Shown here in pieces: positions 32,480-40,295 of a stretch of DNA of 64,000 nucleotides; within the stretch, counting starts at the first letter, position 1, and each line of letters starts with the position of its first letter. Source of the stretch: Agromyces cerinus (GTDB lineage: Bacteria > Actinomycetota > Actinomycetes > Actinomycetales > Microbacteriaceae); assembly GCF_016907835.1 (NCBI RefSeq), contig NZ_JAFBCT010000001.1:2604001-2668000 (forward strand). Direction: 5' to 3'. The notes below the pieces were generated by a model. It was not told the DNA's origin, did not search any database, and saw only the letters and a list, made by a program, of their open reading frames with translations. A program made the position numbers and the translations under genes.

Positions 32480-34165
32480 TCAGCGCTCCGCGTCGACCGC
32501 CCGCGTCGCCATCGCGTGGCTCGCGACGATGTGCCCGTAGACGAGTCCCTGGCCGATCGTGGCGCCGGCACCGGGATAGCTCTCGCCGAACACGTTGGCC
32601 GCTGCGTTGCCGATCACGTACAGGCCCCGGATGGGTGTGCCGTCTTCGGCGAGCGCCCGGCCGTCGGCATCGGCGGTGACACCGCCGCAGGTGCCGAGGT
32701 CGGAGAGCACGACGCGCACCGCGTACAGCCCTGCGGGGTTCAGCGGGCGGAGGTTCGGGTTCGGTGCGATCGTCGGGTCGCCGTAGTAGCGGTCGTAGGC
32801 GCTGTCCCCCCGGCCGAAGTCGTCATCGGATCCGGCGGCGGCGAGCTCGTTGAATCGGCGAGCGGTCTCCCCCAGCGCGGCAGCGGGCACCCCCATCTGC
32901 TCGGACAGCTCGACCCACGACGAGCCGCGCACGGCGATGCCGTGCTCGTACCAGGCGTTCGGCAGCGCCATGCGCGGGAACACCTGCCCGCCGAGGAGGT
33001 AGCTGTTGCGGTACTCCTGGTCGAAGACGAGCCACATGGTGCCGACCGGCCGCCCCTCGCGCTCCCGTTCGAGCACGTCGTGGCCGAACGACATGTAGTC
33101 CTCGGCCTCGTTGAGGAACCGGTCGCCCGAGGCGTCGACGATGAACGAGCCTGGCAGCGAGCGCTCGGCGAGCATCACGATGGGCCGCTCGCCGGGCAGC
33201 GGCGAGATCGCGGGGAACCACCAGGCCTGGTCCATCAGGGCGACCCCCGCGCCGAGCTCCTGAGCTGCGCGGATCGCGTCGCCGGTGTTGCCGTCGCTGC
33301 CGAGGCTCCAGTCCTCGAGCGACGCCGACTGCACGGTGCGCCGCAGCGCGAGGTCGTGGTCGAATCCGCCGGCGGCGAGCACCACGCCGAGCCGGGCCGT
33401 GATCGTGATCTCCCGGCCGTCGCGGGTGACGACCGCGCCGATCACGCCGCCGTCGGCATCGGTGACGAGCCGCTCGAGGCCCACCTCGGTCCACACGGGG
33501 ATGCCGGCGCGCACGACGCCGTCGAAGAGGCCCGCGGCGAGCGCGCGACCGCCGGCCGCGTACTCGCGGCCGATGAGCTTGCCGCCGATGCCCTGGATCG
33601 CGCGCTTGATCGCGACGCCGAAGCCGCGCACCGGCGACTTCGCCATGAGGTTCAGCCACTTGTAGTCGGCACCCGTCGCGGGCATCGGCAACGGTGCCTC
33701 CATGACGGCGGGCCGGAGCCGCGCACGTTCCGTGCCGAGCCGGGCGACGTCGAACGGCCGGCACTCGCAGCTGCGACCGGCGGGCGAGCCGCCGGGCAGC
33801 TCGGGGTGGTAGTCGGAGTAGCCCTCTGCCCACGTGAACTGCATGCGCGTCGTGCGTTCGAGCATGCGCACGGTGTCGGGGCCGTGCTCGAGGAAGCTCT
33901 CCCACCGCGGCTCGGGGCTCGTGCCGTCGACGACCGCGGTCAGGTACTCGCGGGCCTTCTCGGGTGAATCGTTCGCGCCGCGCTCATCGAGCACCGGGTT
34001 CGCGGGAATCCAGAACGCCCCGCCCGAGCGCGCCGTCGAGCCGCCGACGAATCGGGTCTTCTCGATCACGAGCACCTCGGCGCCCTGCTCGTGCGCGGAG
34101 AGGGCGGCGGCGAGCCCGGTTCCCGATCCGACCACGAGCAGGTCGATCGTCATGTTCTCGGTCAT
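32480..34165 (-). CDS. FAD-dependent 3-ketosteroid dehydrogenase-like oxidoreductase
   Basis: 561 residues of the fumarate reductase/KstD flavoprotein family. GSGTGLAAALSAHEQGAEVLVIEK forms the N-terminal FAD site, and the C-terminal YPGAGATIGQGLVYGHIVASHA matches the KstD signature, including the conserved YPG. It may dehydrogenate steroid-like or other alicyclic ketones. No other steroid catabolism gene is nearby, so the substrate is uncertain. I use the ATG at 34165 (GGGAG 11 nt upstream); ATGs at 34153 and 34183 are also possible. Two tandem palindromes lie just upstream. Confidence 0.85.
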   Translation of the reverse strand: MTENMTIDLLVVGSGTGLAAALSAHEQGAEVLVIEKTRFVGGSTARSGGAFWIPANPVLDERGANDSPEKAREYLTAVVDGTSPEPRWESFLEHGPDTVRMLERTTRMQFTWAEGYSDYHPELPGGSPAGRSCECRPFDVARLGTERARLRPAVMEAPLPMPATGADYKWLNLMAKSPVRGFGVAIKRAIQGIGGKLIGREYAAGGRALAAGLFDGVVRAGIPVWTEVGLERLVTDADGGVIGAVVTRDGREITITARLGVVLAAGGFDHDLALRRTVQSASLEDWSLGSDGNTGDAIRAAQELGAGVALMDQAWWFPAISPLPGERPIVMLAERSLPGSFIVDASGDRFLNEAEDYMSFGHDVLEREREGRPVGTMWLVFDQEYRNSYLLGGQVFPRMALPNAWYEHGIAVRGSSWVELSEQMGVPAAALGETARRFNELAAAGSDDDFGRGDSAYDRYYGDPTIAPNPNLRPLNPAGLYAVRVVLSDLGTCGGVTADADGRALAEDGTPIRGLYVIGNAAANVFGESYPGAGATIGQGLVYGHIVASHAMATRAVDAER

Positions 34166-34215
34166 CTTCGACGGAGCTCCCATTCATCGGCAGACAATGG
34201 AGCCATCCTCGCCGA

Positions 34216-34248
34216 TGTGCACGTCGTGCACAATAGGCACATCGTGCC
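34216..34248. promoter_or_regulatory. Two tandem palindromes upstream of the KstD-like gene
   Basis: TGTGCAC-GTC-GTGCACA (34216-34232) is a perfect 17-bp inverted repeat. GGCAC-ATC-GTGCC (34236-34248) is a second, centred 18 bp away, and both share GCAC-NTC-GTGC. A leftward -10 candidate TATTGT (34235-34230) overlaps the junction. This looks like a two-site operator controlling the KstD-like gene; the cognate regulator is unknown. Confidence 0.6.
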
Positions 34249-34268
34249 AACCAAGGGCCACCAGCGAG

Positions 34269-34757
34269 TCAGAGGAAGAGCTTGAACCCCACGTGGGATG
34301 CCGCGAAGCCGAGCCGCTCGTAGAAGCGATGGGCGTCGGCACGGCGCGCATCCGACGTCAACTGCACCAGCGACGCCCCGCGTTCGCGTGCATGGCCGAT
34401 CGCCCACTCGATCATCGCCGAGCCGAGTCCGAGGCCCCGCAGCTCCTCCGAGACGCGCACGGCCTCGATCTGCATGCGCATCGCCCCGCGTCGGGCGAGC
34501 CCGGGGATCAGCGAAAGCTGCATGGTGCCGACCACCCGGCCATCGGGGGCCTCGAGCACCGTCAACGTCTGGGCGTCGTCGGCGTCGATCGCTGCGAAGG
34601 CACGTTCGTAGGGCTCGAGTTCGTCGGCCGAGGCCGCCTCCTCGGCGGCGCGGAGCGAATCCGCGGCGATCAGCGCGACGAGTGCCGCGAGGTCGCCGCG
34701 CTCCGCACGCCGCAGTGTGAAGGTGGACCCGCCGGCTTCGAGCATCGCGAACTGCAT
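34269..34757 (-). CDS. GNAT-family N-acetyltransferase
   Basis: 162 residues. Motif A is MRMQIEAVRVSEELRGLGLGSAMIEWAI (in outline, about 93-120), with the acetyl-CoA loop RGLGLGSAM, and motif B is DARRADAHRFYERLGF. This is the MarR-linked PhnO/YjgM-like type of acetyltransferase. It is 55 bp downstream of the MarR gene on the same strand and may be under MarR control. Substrate unknown. Confidence 0.87.
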   Translation of the reverse strand: MQFAMLEAGGSTFTLRRAERGDLAALVALIAADSLRAAEEAASADELEPYERAFAAIDADDAQTLTVLEAPDGRVVGTMQLSLIPGLARRGAMRMQIEAVRVSEELRGLGLGSAMIEWAIGHARERGASLVQLTSDARRADAHRFYERLGFAASHVGFKLFL

Positions 34758-34786
34758 GCTCTCAACCTCTCACAGCGACGGGAAGA

Positions 34787-34804
34787 CGGATGCCGCGGCA
34801 TCCG
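34787..34804. repeat. Copy 2 of 18-bp palindrome CGGATGCCGCGGCATCCG
   Basis: An intergenic copy between the acetyltransferase and MarR genes, identical to those at 11418 and 55125. Confidence 0.75.
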
Positions 34805-34812
34805 TTCACGCC

Positions 34813-35316
34813 TTACTCCCGGTCCTGCCCGAGCCGCCGCAGCAGGGCCGCGAGGGTCGCCTGCTCCTCGCGGCTGAGGCCGCGGAGCTCCTCCGCCTCG
34901 CGCTCTGCGAGGGTGCGCATCGCCGCGTCGACGCGCGTCGCGCCCTCGTCGGTGAGACGCACGAGCACGCTGCGACCGTCTCGCGGGTTCGGCCGGCGTT
35001 CGACGAGGCCGCGGCGGGTCAGGTTGTCGAGCCGGTTCGTCATCGCGGCGCTGCCGATCATGGTCGCCTCGATGAGCTGCGCCGGACTGAACTCGTGCGG
35101 CGGCTCCTCGCGCCGGAGCGCGGCCAGCACGTCGAACTCCCAGACCGCGAGCCCCGCGCCGCTGAACGCGCTCGCCCGCAGCCGCCCGAGGCGGTTCGCC
35201 ACGCGCCGCAGCCGCGACATGACGTCGAGCGGTGTCAGGTCGACGCCGGGCAGGCGATGCGACCAGGCGTCGATCAGCAGGTCGACCTCGTCATCGCGGT
35301 CACCGCGCTCACTCAT
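34813..35316 (-). CDS. MarR-family transcriptional regulator
   Basis: 167 residues from the ATG at 35316. The winged helix (about 60-125) includes FSPAQLIEATMIGSAAMTNRLDNLTRRGLVERRPNPRDGRSVLVRLT, typical of MarR, with dimerisation helices on both sides. An in-frame ATG at 35328 lies inside the palindrome ATACC-AAAC-GGTAT (35327-35340), which is the probable autoregulatory site. The neighbouring acetyltransferase is a likely co-transcribed target. Confidence 0.88.
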   Translation of the reverse strand: MSERGDRDDEVDLLIDAWSHRLPGVDLTPLDVMSRLRRVANRLGRLRASAFSGAGLAVWEFDVLAALRREEPPHEFSPAQLIEATMIGSAAMTNRLDNLTRRGLVERRPNPRDGRSVLVRLTDEGATRVDAAMRTLAEREAEELRGLSREEQATLAALLRRLGQDRE

Positions 35317-35326
35317 GCTCCGGGGC

Positions 35327-35340
35327 ATACCAAACGGTAT
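35327..35340. promoter_or_regulatory. Palindrome in front of the MarR gene
   Basis: ATACC-AAAC-GGTAT, perfect 5-bp arms, with further GG/CC pairing outside a single mismatch. The position just before the MarR start fits autorepression. Confidence 0.5.
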
Positions 35341-35471
35341 CCCGTCGAGGCCCGCCGATCACATTTCGAACGCGGCAGATGACGGATGACCCGATCACGG
35401 CGATCACCGATCGAAACTGCGTCAGACTGGAAGGGTGCCGGCCACCCCCGCGCCGGCCACTGGGAGGAACC

Positions 35472-36767
35472 GTGACCCTCGATCGAACGACGACCATCGA
35501 CGGTCTGCTGCCGACGGGGCTCCGTCGGGACTTCCCGTACCTCGACCAGGAGCTGAACGGGCATCCGCTCGCCTACCTCGACTCCGGGGCGACCGCGCAG
35601 CGACCGCTCGCCGTGCTCGACGCCGAGCGCGCCTACCTCGAGCACGCGAACGCCGCCGTGCACCGCGGCGCGTCGACCCTCGTCGGCACGTCGACGACCG
35701 CGTTCGAAGACGCGCGCGAGACCGTCGCCCGCTTCGTCGGCGCGGGCCCCCGCGAGATCGTGTGGGCCTCGAACGCGACCGACGCGATCAACATGGTCGC
35801 GCTCGGTATGGCGGATGCCGCGGCCGGCCTCGGCGGCGCGGAGGCCGAGATCTTCAGGCTCGGGCCGGGCGACGAGATCGTCGTGACCGAGGCAGAGCAC
35901 CACGCCGACCTGATCCCGTGGCAGCACCTCGCGGCGAAGACCGGTGCGACGCTGCGCTGGATCCCCGTGAACGACGACGGCACCTGGTCGATCGACGACG
36001 CGGCATCCGTCATCGGGCCCCGCACCCGGGTCGTCGCCTTCGGGCACGTCTCGAACGTCACCGGCTTCCTCGCGCCCGCTGCAGAGGTCGTCGAGCTCGC
36101 CCACCGCCACGGCGCCCTCGTCATGCTCGACGCCTGCCAGTCGGTGCCGCACCGCCCGGTCGACTTCGCCGAGCTCGGCGTCGACTTCGCCGCCTTCTCG
36201 GCGCACAAGATGCTCGGCCCGACGGGCATCGGCGTGCTCTACGGCACGGCGCACCTGCTCGACGCGCTGCCGCCCGCGCGCACCGGCGGATCGACGATCA
36301 CGACCGTGACGATGGAGTCGGCGTCGTTCCTGCCCGCACCGCAGCGCCTCGAGGCCGGCACGCAGCCGGTCTCCCAGGCCGTGGCCCTCGCCGAGGCGGT
36401 GCGCTACCTCGAGGCGCTCGGCATGCACAACGTGCACGCCCATGAGACGGCGCTCGCCGAACTCCTCGTCGAGGAGACCTCGCGGGTCGCAGGGGTTCGC
36501 CTCGTCGGCCCACCGCCCGGCAGCCCGCGCGCCGCCCTCGCGAGCGTCGACGTGCCGGGCGTGCACGCCCACGACGTCGGCCAGTTCCTCGACTCGCAGG
36601 GCATCGCCGTGCGAGTCGGCCACCACTGCGCCCAGCCCCTGCACCGGCGGCTGGGGCTGCGCGCCACCACGCGCGCGAGTGCCTACGTCTACACGACGGC
36701 CGACGAGGTGCGCCGCTTCGCCGCGGCGCTCTCCGAGGTGCGCGGCTTCTTCGGGGTCGGCGCATGA
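35472..36767 (+). CDS. sufS: Cysteine desulfurase SufS
   Basis: 431 residues, class V PLP aminotransferase fold. The PLP lysine is K246 in SAHKMLGPTG, and the persulfide-bearing cysteine is C386 in RVGHHCAQPLH, the group II (SufS) arrangement. It removes sulfur from L-cysteine and passes it to SufU for Fe-S cluster assembly. The GTG at 35472 has GGGAGG 4 nt upstream. Its TGA overlaps the sufU start (ATGA). The scaffold genes sufBCD are not next to it, and the upstream MarR gene is divergent. Confidence 0.95.
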   Translation: MTLDRTTTIDGLLPTGLRRDFPYLDQELNGHPLAYLDSGATAQRPLAVLDAERAYLEHANAAVHRGASTLVGTSTTAFEDARETVARFVGAGPREIVWASNATDAINMVALGMADAAAGLGGAEAEIFRLGPGDEIVVTEAEHHADLIPWQHLAAKTGATLRWIPVNDDGTWSIDDAASVIGPRTRVVAFGHVSNVTGFLAPAAEVVELAHRHGALVMLDACQSVPHRPVDFAELGVDFAAFSAHKMLGPTGIGVLYGTAHLLDALPPARTGGSTITTVTMESASFLPAPQRLEAGTQPVSQAVALAEAVRYLEALGMHNVHAHETALAELLVEETSRVAGVRLVGPPPGSPRAALASVDVPGVHAHDVGQFLDSQGIAVRVGHHCAQPLHRRLGLRATTRASAYVYTTADEVRRFAAALSEVRGFFGVGA

Positions 36768-37222
36768 GCGACCTGTCGGGTCTGTACCAGGAGCTCATCC
36801 TCGACCACTCGCGCCGACGACTCGGCGACGGCGAACTCGCCGAGCCGCACGCGACGCATCACGAGCTGAACCCCACGTGCGGCGACGAGATCACGATGGG
36901 CATCCGGCTCGATGCATCCGGAACCGCGCTCGAGGCGATCGGCTGGACCGGCGACGGCTGCAGCATCTCGATGGCCTCGGCCTCGGCGCTCACCGAACTC
37001 GCCGCCGGCGCCGACCTCGACCGGGTGCGAGAGCTCATCGACGGGTTCCGCGCGATGATGCGTTCGCAGGGCGCGGGCGAGGCCGATGAGGAGCTGCTCG
37101 GCGACGCGATCGCCTTCCACGGCGTCTCGAAGTACGTCATGCGGGTGAAGTGCGCGATGCTCGCGTGGGTCGCGCTCGAGGCCTGCATCGCCGCGGCGAG
37201 CGCCGACGCCGCGCGCTCCTGA
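36764..37222 (+). CDS. sufU: SufU zinc-dependent sulfurtransferase
   Basis: 152 residues. The zinc site of SufU is complete: C39 and D41 (NPTCGDE), C66 (GDGCSIS) and C130 (RVKCAMLAW), with the SufU-specific insertion between the second and third cysteines. C39 accepts sulfur from the SufS persulfide by ligand exchange on zinc. Translation is coupled to sufS by a 4-bp overlap. Confidence 0.95.
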   Translation: MSDLSGLYQELILDHSRRRLGDGELAEPHATHHELNPTCGDEITMGIRLDASGTALEAIGWTGDGCSISMASASALTELAAGADLDRVRELIDGFRAMMRSQGAGEADEELLGDAIAFHGVSKYVMRVKCAMLAWVALEACIAAASADAARS

Positions 37223-37521
37223 CGCAGGCGACCCCGCCGGCGGGCCGCGAGCGAACGAGCAGGATCCGCTCAGTGCGAGCGCTCGGCGATCGGAGCCGAT
37301 GCCGGTCGCGCTCCCCCAGATCAGCAGTGATTTCTGCGCACCGTCACGTCGTATTCGCGCGGCCGAACACCACGACCTTCTCGTGCGTGCGCGCAGGCCG
37401 ACTGATCATTTGTGATCGAAATCCTCAATATTCCGTCAACTCTTGACACGAAACGATCAGGCCAGCAGGGTGTGGGATACCGAGCATCACCGAGCATTCC
37501 CTAACCCACCTGGAGAGTGTC
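37223..37521 (+). promoter_or_regulatory. 299-bp intergenic control region upstream of the GH109-like gene
   Basis: Lower GC than its surroundings and without an open frame. It contains the inverted repeat GATCA-TTTG-TGATC (37404-37417), a consensus -35 TTGACA (37443-37448) with a weak -10 CAGGGT 17 bp later, and the direct repeat ACCGAGCAT at 37479-37487 and 37489-37497, one helical turn apart. GGAGAG precedes the ATG. No strong terminator for sufU was found. The layout suggests regulated expression of the secreted pair downstream. Confidence 0.6.
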
Positions 37522-38985
37522 ATGACGCGTTTTCTCACCATCCCCCGCCCGACCGAGGATCCGATCAGTGCTGATCGGGACTCGGGGGCATTCGGCTTCA
37601 GCCGGCGAAACCTCCTCGGCGGAATCCTCGCCGGCGTCGCCGTCACGGCCGTCGTTCCCTCGGTCGCCAACGCGGCGATCATCCCCGCCCGGAAGGGCGG
37701 CGCAACGTCGATGGCGAATGAGCCGTTCGAAGCCGTCGACGTCGTCAAGATCGGCCTCATCGGCCTCGGCAACCGGGGCATGGGCATGCTGAACGGATGG
37801 GTCGACGTGCCCGGCACCGCCGTCACGGCGGTCTGCGACATCCGGGCCGACCGTGCCACCACTGCGGCCAATCGGGTCGCCGGCAAGGGCAAACCACGGC
37901 CTCGCGAGTACGGCGGCAGCGACGAGTCGTTCCAGAAGATGCTCGACACCGAAGAGCTCGACCTGGTGTACATCGCGACGCCGTGGGAGTTCCATCACGC
38001 GCACGGCAAGGCCGCCCTGCTCGCGGGAGCGCACGCGGCGATCGAGCTGCCGATCGCGACGGAGCTCGACGAGCTCTGGGACCTCGTCGACACGTCGGAA
38101 CGCACACGCAAGCACCTGTTCCTCGCCGAGAACTGCTCGTACGGGCGCAACGAGCTCGCGATGCTGAAGATGGCGCACGAGGGCGTCTTCGGCGACGTGA
38201 CGAGCGGCCACGGCGGCTACCTGCACGACCTCCGCGCACTGCTGTTCGCCGACGGCTACTACACCGACGACTGGCGCCGGCTCTGGCACACCCGCAGCAC
38301 CGCGAGCTTCTACCCCATGCACGGACTCGCACCGATCGCCGCCGCCATGGACATCAACCGGGGCGACCGCCTCGACACGTTGACGGCGACGGCGACGGCG
38401 GCGCGCGGCCTCGCCGACTACCGCGAACGCTTCGTGCCCCGCGACCACCGCTCGTGGAAGGAGGAGTACATCAACGGCGACCTCGTCACCTGCATGATCA
38501 CGACGGCGAACGGCCGCACGATCCGCGCCGAGCACAACGTCAGCCAGGCCCGCCCCTACAGCCGCATCAATACGCTCGAGGGCAGCAGGGGCATCTTCGA
38601 GGACTACATCGGCGGTGACTCCACGGGTGCCCGCATCTACGCGGAGCCCTACCACGGCGGTGACACCTGGCGCGGCGCGAGCGCGATGCGCACGGAGTTC
38701 GACCACTGGCTCTGGAAGGACCTCGAGGGTCCGGCCGCCGGCGGTGGCCACGGCGGCATGGACTACATCCTGCAGTGGCGGATCGTGCAGCAGATGCGCG
38801 CCGGCCTCGTGCCCGACATCGACGTCTACGACTCCGCCGCCTGGTGCGCGCCGGTGCCGCTCAGCGTGACGTCGCTCGAGAAGGGCGGCAAGCCCGTCGA
38901 GGTGCCCGACTTCACCCGTGGCGAGTGGAAGAAGATGCGCCTCGGCCTCGACTCCACCCGCTCCGCCATGCCCGCCGTCGTCTGA
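37522..38985 (+). CDS. Tat-exported Gfo/Idh/MocA protein, GH109-like glycosidase
   Basis: 487 residues. A twin-arginine signal is visible (SRRNLLGG at 27-34, hydrophobic core to about 50), so it should be exported folded with its nucleotide bound. The Rossmann domain has GLIGLGNRGMGML (78-90), and the C-terminal oxidoreductase domain has GHGGMDY. This layout matches glycoside hydrolase family 109, whose members use bound NAD to cleave alpha-N-acetylgalactosaminides by a transient oxidation mechanism. The specificity is not proven here. It shares an operon (25-bp gap) with a secreted NEW3-type protein. Confidence 0.82.
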   Translation: MTRFLTIPRPTEDPISADRDSGAFGFSRRNLLGGILAGVAVTAVVPSVANAAIIPARKGGATSMANEPFEAVDVVKIGLIGLGNRGMGMLNGWVDVPGTAVTAVCDIRADRATTAANRVAGKGKPRPREYGGSDESFQKMLDTEELDLVYIATPWEFHHAHGKAALLAGAHAAIELPIATELDELWDLVDTSERTRKHLFLAENCSYGRNELAMLKMAHEGVFGDVTSGHGGYLHDLRALLFADGYYTDDWRRLWHTRSTASFYPMHGLAPIAAAMDINRGDRLDTLTATATAARGLADYRERFVPRDHRSWKEEYINGDLVTCMITTANGRTIRAEHNVSQARPYSRINTLEGSRGIFEDYIGGDSTGARIYAEPYHGGDTWRGASAMRTEFDHWLWKDLEGPAAGGGHGGMDYILQWRIVQQMRAGLVPDIDVYDSAAWCAPVPLSVTSLEKGGKPVEVPDFTRGEWKKMRLGLDSTRSAMPAVV

Positions 38986-39010
38986 TCGATCAGCTGAGAG
39001 AGGATTCACC

Positions 39011-40189
39011 ATGTCGATGAAGTTCCTTCGCCGTGCCGCGATCGCCGGCGTGTTCGTGCTCGCCGCGTCCACGTGGTCGACGTCGGCCGTGGCCGGCGCA
39101 TTCGCCGAGGAGTCGCCGGCCGCGACCGCACCACCCGCCGCCTCCGATGCGGCGGAGACCGCAGCACCGGAGACCGAGGCCCCCGAGACCGAGGCGCCCG
39201 AGACCGAGGCACCCGAATCGGAGGCACCCGCCGCCGAGGCACCCACCGAGTCGGCGACGTCGTCGGAGGTCGATGACCCCGAGACGTCCGCAGCGGCGGA
39301 GCCCGCGCCCGAGATCGTGGTCTCGATTCCCGAGGTCGACCTCGACGGCCCGGCGATCGCCGAGGTCGAGGTCACCGTGTCGAACGACTCGTCCGAGAAG
39401 ATGAGCTCGGTCGTCGTCTCCTTCGCGGGCCCGGTCGGCTGGCAGGTCGTGCCGTCGAGCCAGAAGGTCGACGCGATCAAGCCCGGCCGCGACCAGACCG
39501 CGACCTTCCAGATGCGCGTCCCCGAGAAGCGCCCCGGCTTCGCACTGCGCGTCTTCACCTCGACGGTCACCTACAAGGGCGGCGACGGTGCGGGAAGCGC
39601 GACCGGAGTGCGAGCGATGCCGACGACGCCGCCCACCGACTCGCTCCCCACGCTCTTCAACAACGTGGGCATCACGGCCCTGTCGCAGACGACCGCCGGC
39701 AACTTCGACGGCGAGGGCAACACGTTCTCGGCGGAGCAGCTCGCAGCGGTGGGCGCCGCACCGGGCGCCCAGATCGAGGCGCTCGGAGCCACGCTCACGA
39801 TGCCGTCGTCGCAGCCGGGCACCGCCGACAACGTCACGGCCGCCGGGCAGGCACTGCGCATCGGCGCGCAGGGCCAGCGGCTCGTCTTCCTCGGCTCCGG
39901 CTCCAGCCTCAACGCGGCCGGGACCGCGACCGTCTTCTACACCGACGGCACGACCAGTTCGGGTGCGATCGGCTTCCCGAACTGGTCGTTCCACGACGAG
40001 AATGCGCACGGTGCTGAACTCGTGATCTCGACGAACGGCCGGAACCGACCGAGCGGGTACGGAGACGCCGCCTACCAGTACCGCATGTTCGCGCATTCGG
40101 TGCCGCTGACCGCAGGCAAGACGGTCGACTTCGTCGTGCTGCCGACGAACAGCTCGATGCACATCTTCTCGATCGCGGTCGCTCCCTGA
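39011..40189 (+). CDS. Secreted NEW3-domain protein with a carbohydrate-associated C-terminal module
   Basis: 392 residues. Sec signal peptide (about 1-29, FLRRAAIAGVFVLAASTWSTSAVAGA), an acidic Pro/Glu/Thr linker with PETEA repeats (53-72), a NEW3-like domain (about 98-190: EIVVSIPEVDLDGP, AEVEVTVSNDSSEKM, GWQVVPSSQKVDAIKPG) and the C-terminal beta-sandwich (about 215-392: NFDGEGNTFSAEQL, FYTDGTTSSG). No catalytic domain is present. The same last module closes the truncated protein at the left window edge. It probably binds glycans or assists the GH109-like enzyme encoded just upstream. The start has a GAGAGAGGA ribosome site. Confidence 0.85.
   Translation: MSMKFLRRAAIAGVFVLAASTWSTSAVAGAFAEESPAATAPPAASDAAETAAPETEAPETEAPETEAPESEAPAAEAPTESATSSEVDDPETSAAAEPAPEIVVSIPEVDLDGPAIAEVEVTVSNDSSEKMSSVVVSFAGPVGWQVVPSSQKVDAIKPGRDQTATFQMRVPEKRPGFALRVFTSTVTYKGGDGAGSATGVRAMPTTPPTDSLPTLFNNVGITALSQTTAGNFDGEGNTFSAEQLAAVGAAPGAQIEALGATLTMPSSQPGTADNVTAAGQALRIGAQGQRLVFLGSGSSLNAAGTATVFYTDGTTSSGAIGFPNWSFHDENAHGAELVISTNGRNRPSGYGDAAYQYRMFAHSVPLTAGKTVDFVVLPTNSSMHIFSIAVAP
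39167..39226 (+). repeat. 15-bp tandem repeat encoding PETEA units
   Basis: Four 15-bp units encode PETEA, PETEA, PETEA, PESEA in the linker of the secreted protein. Synonymous changes are few, suggesting recent expansion. Confidence 0.75.
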
Positions 40190-40211
40190 TCCGTTCACGC
40201 TGATCGATTCG

Positions 40212-40239
40212 CGCCCGGCCGGTGATCACCGGCCGGGCG
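40212..40239 (+). terminator. Palindromic terminator after the secreted operon
   Basis: A perfect 28-bp palindrome (arms 40212-40225 and 40226-40239, 14 bp each) beginning 22 bp after the stop of the NEW3 protein gene. It also faces the convergent tmsB-like gene and may act in both directions. Confidence 0.75.
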
Positions 40240-40295
40240 TGAACGTACGCGGGGACCGGTGCCGGCACGAGCACTCGCGAGCGAGCGCTAGCGGG

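Noticed and set aside
32480..34165. Steroid degradation gene cluster
   Set aside because: Only one KstD-like flavoprotein and a distant KstR2-like regulator are present; no ring-cleavage or side-chain genes are nearby, so a sterol pathway is not supported.
37231..37244. CCCGCCGGCGGG after sufU as a terminator
   Set aside because: A perfect palindrome but with no loop, and only six pairs; too weak to call.
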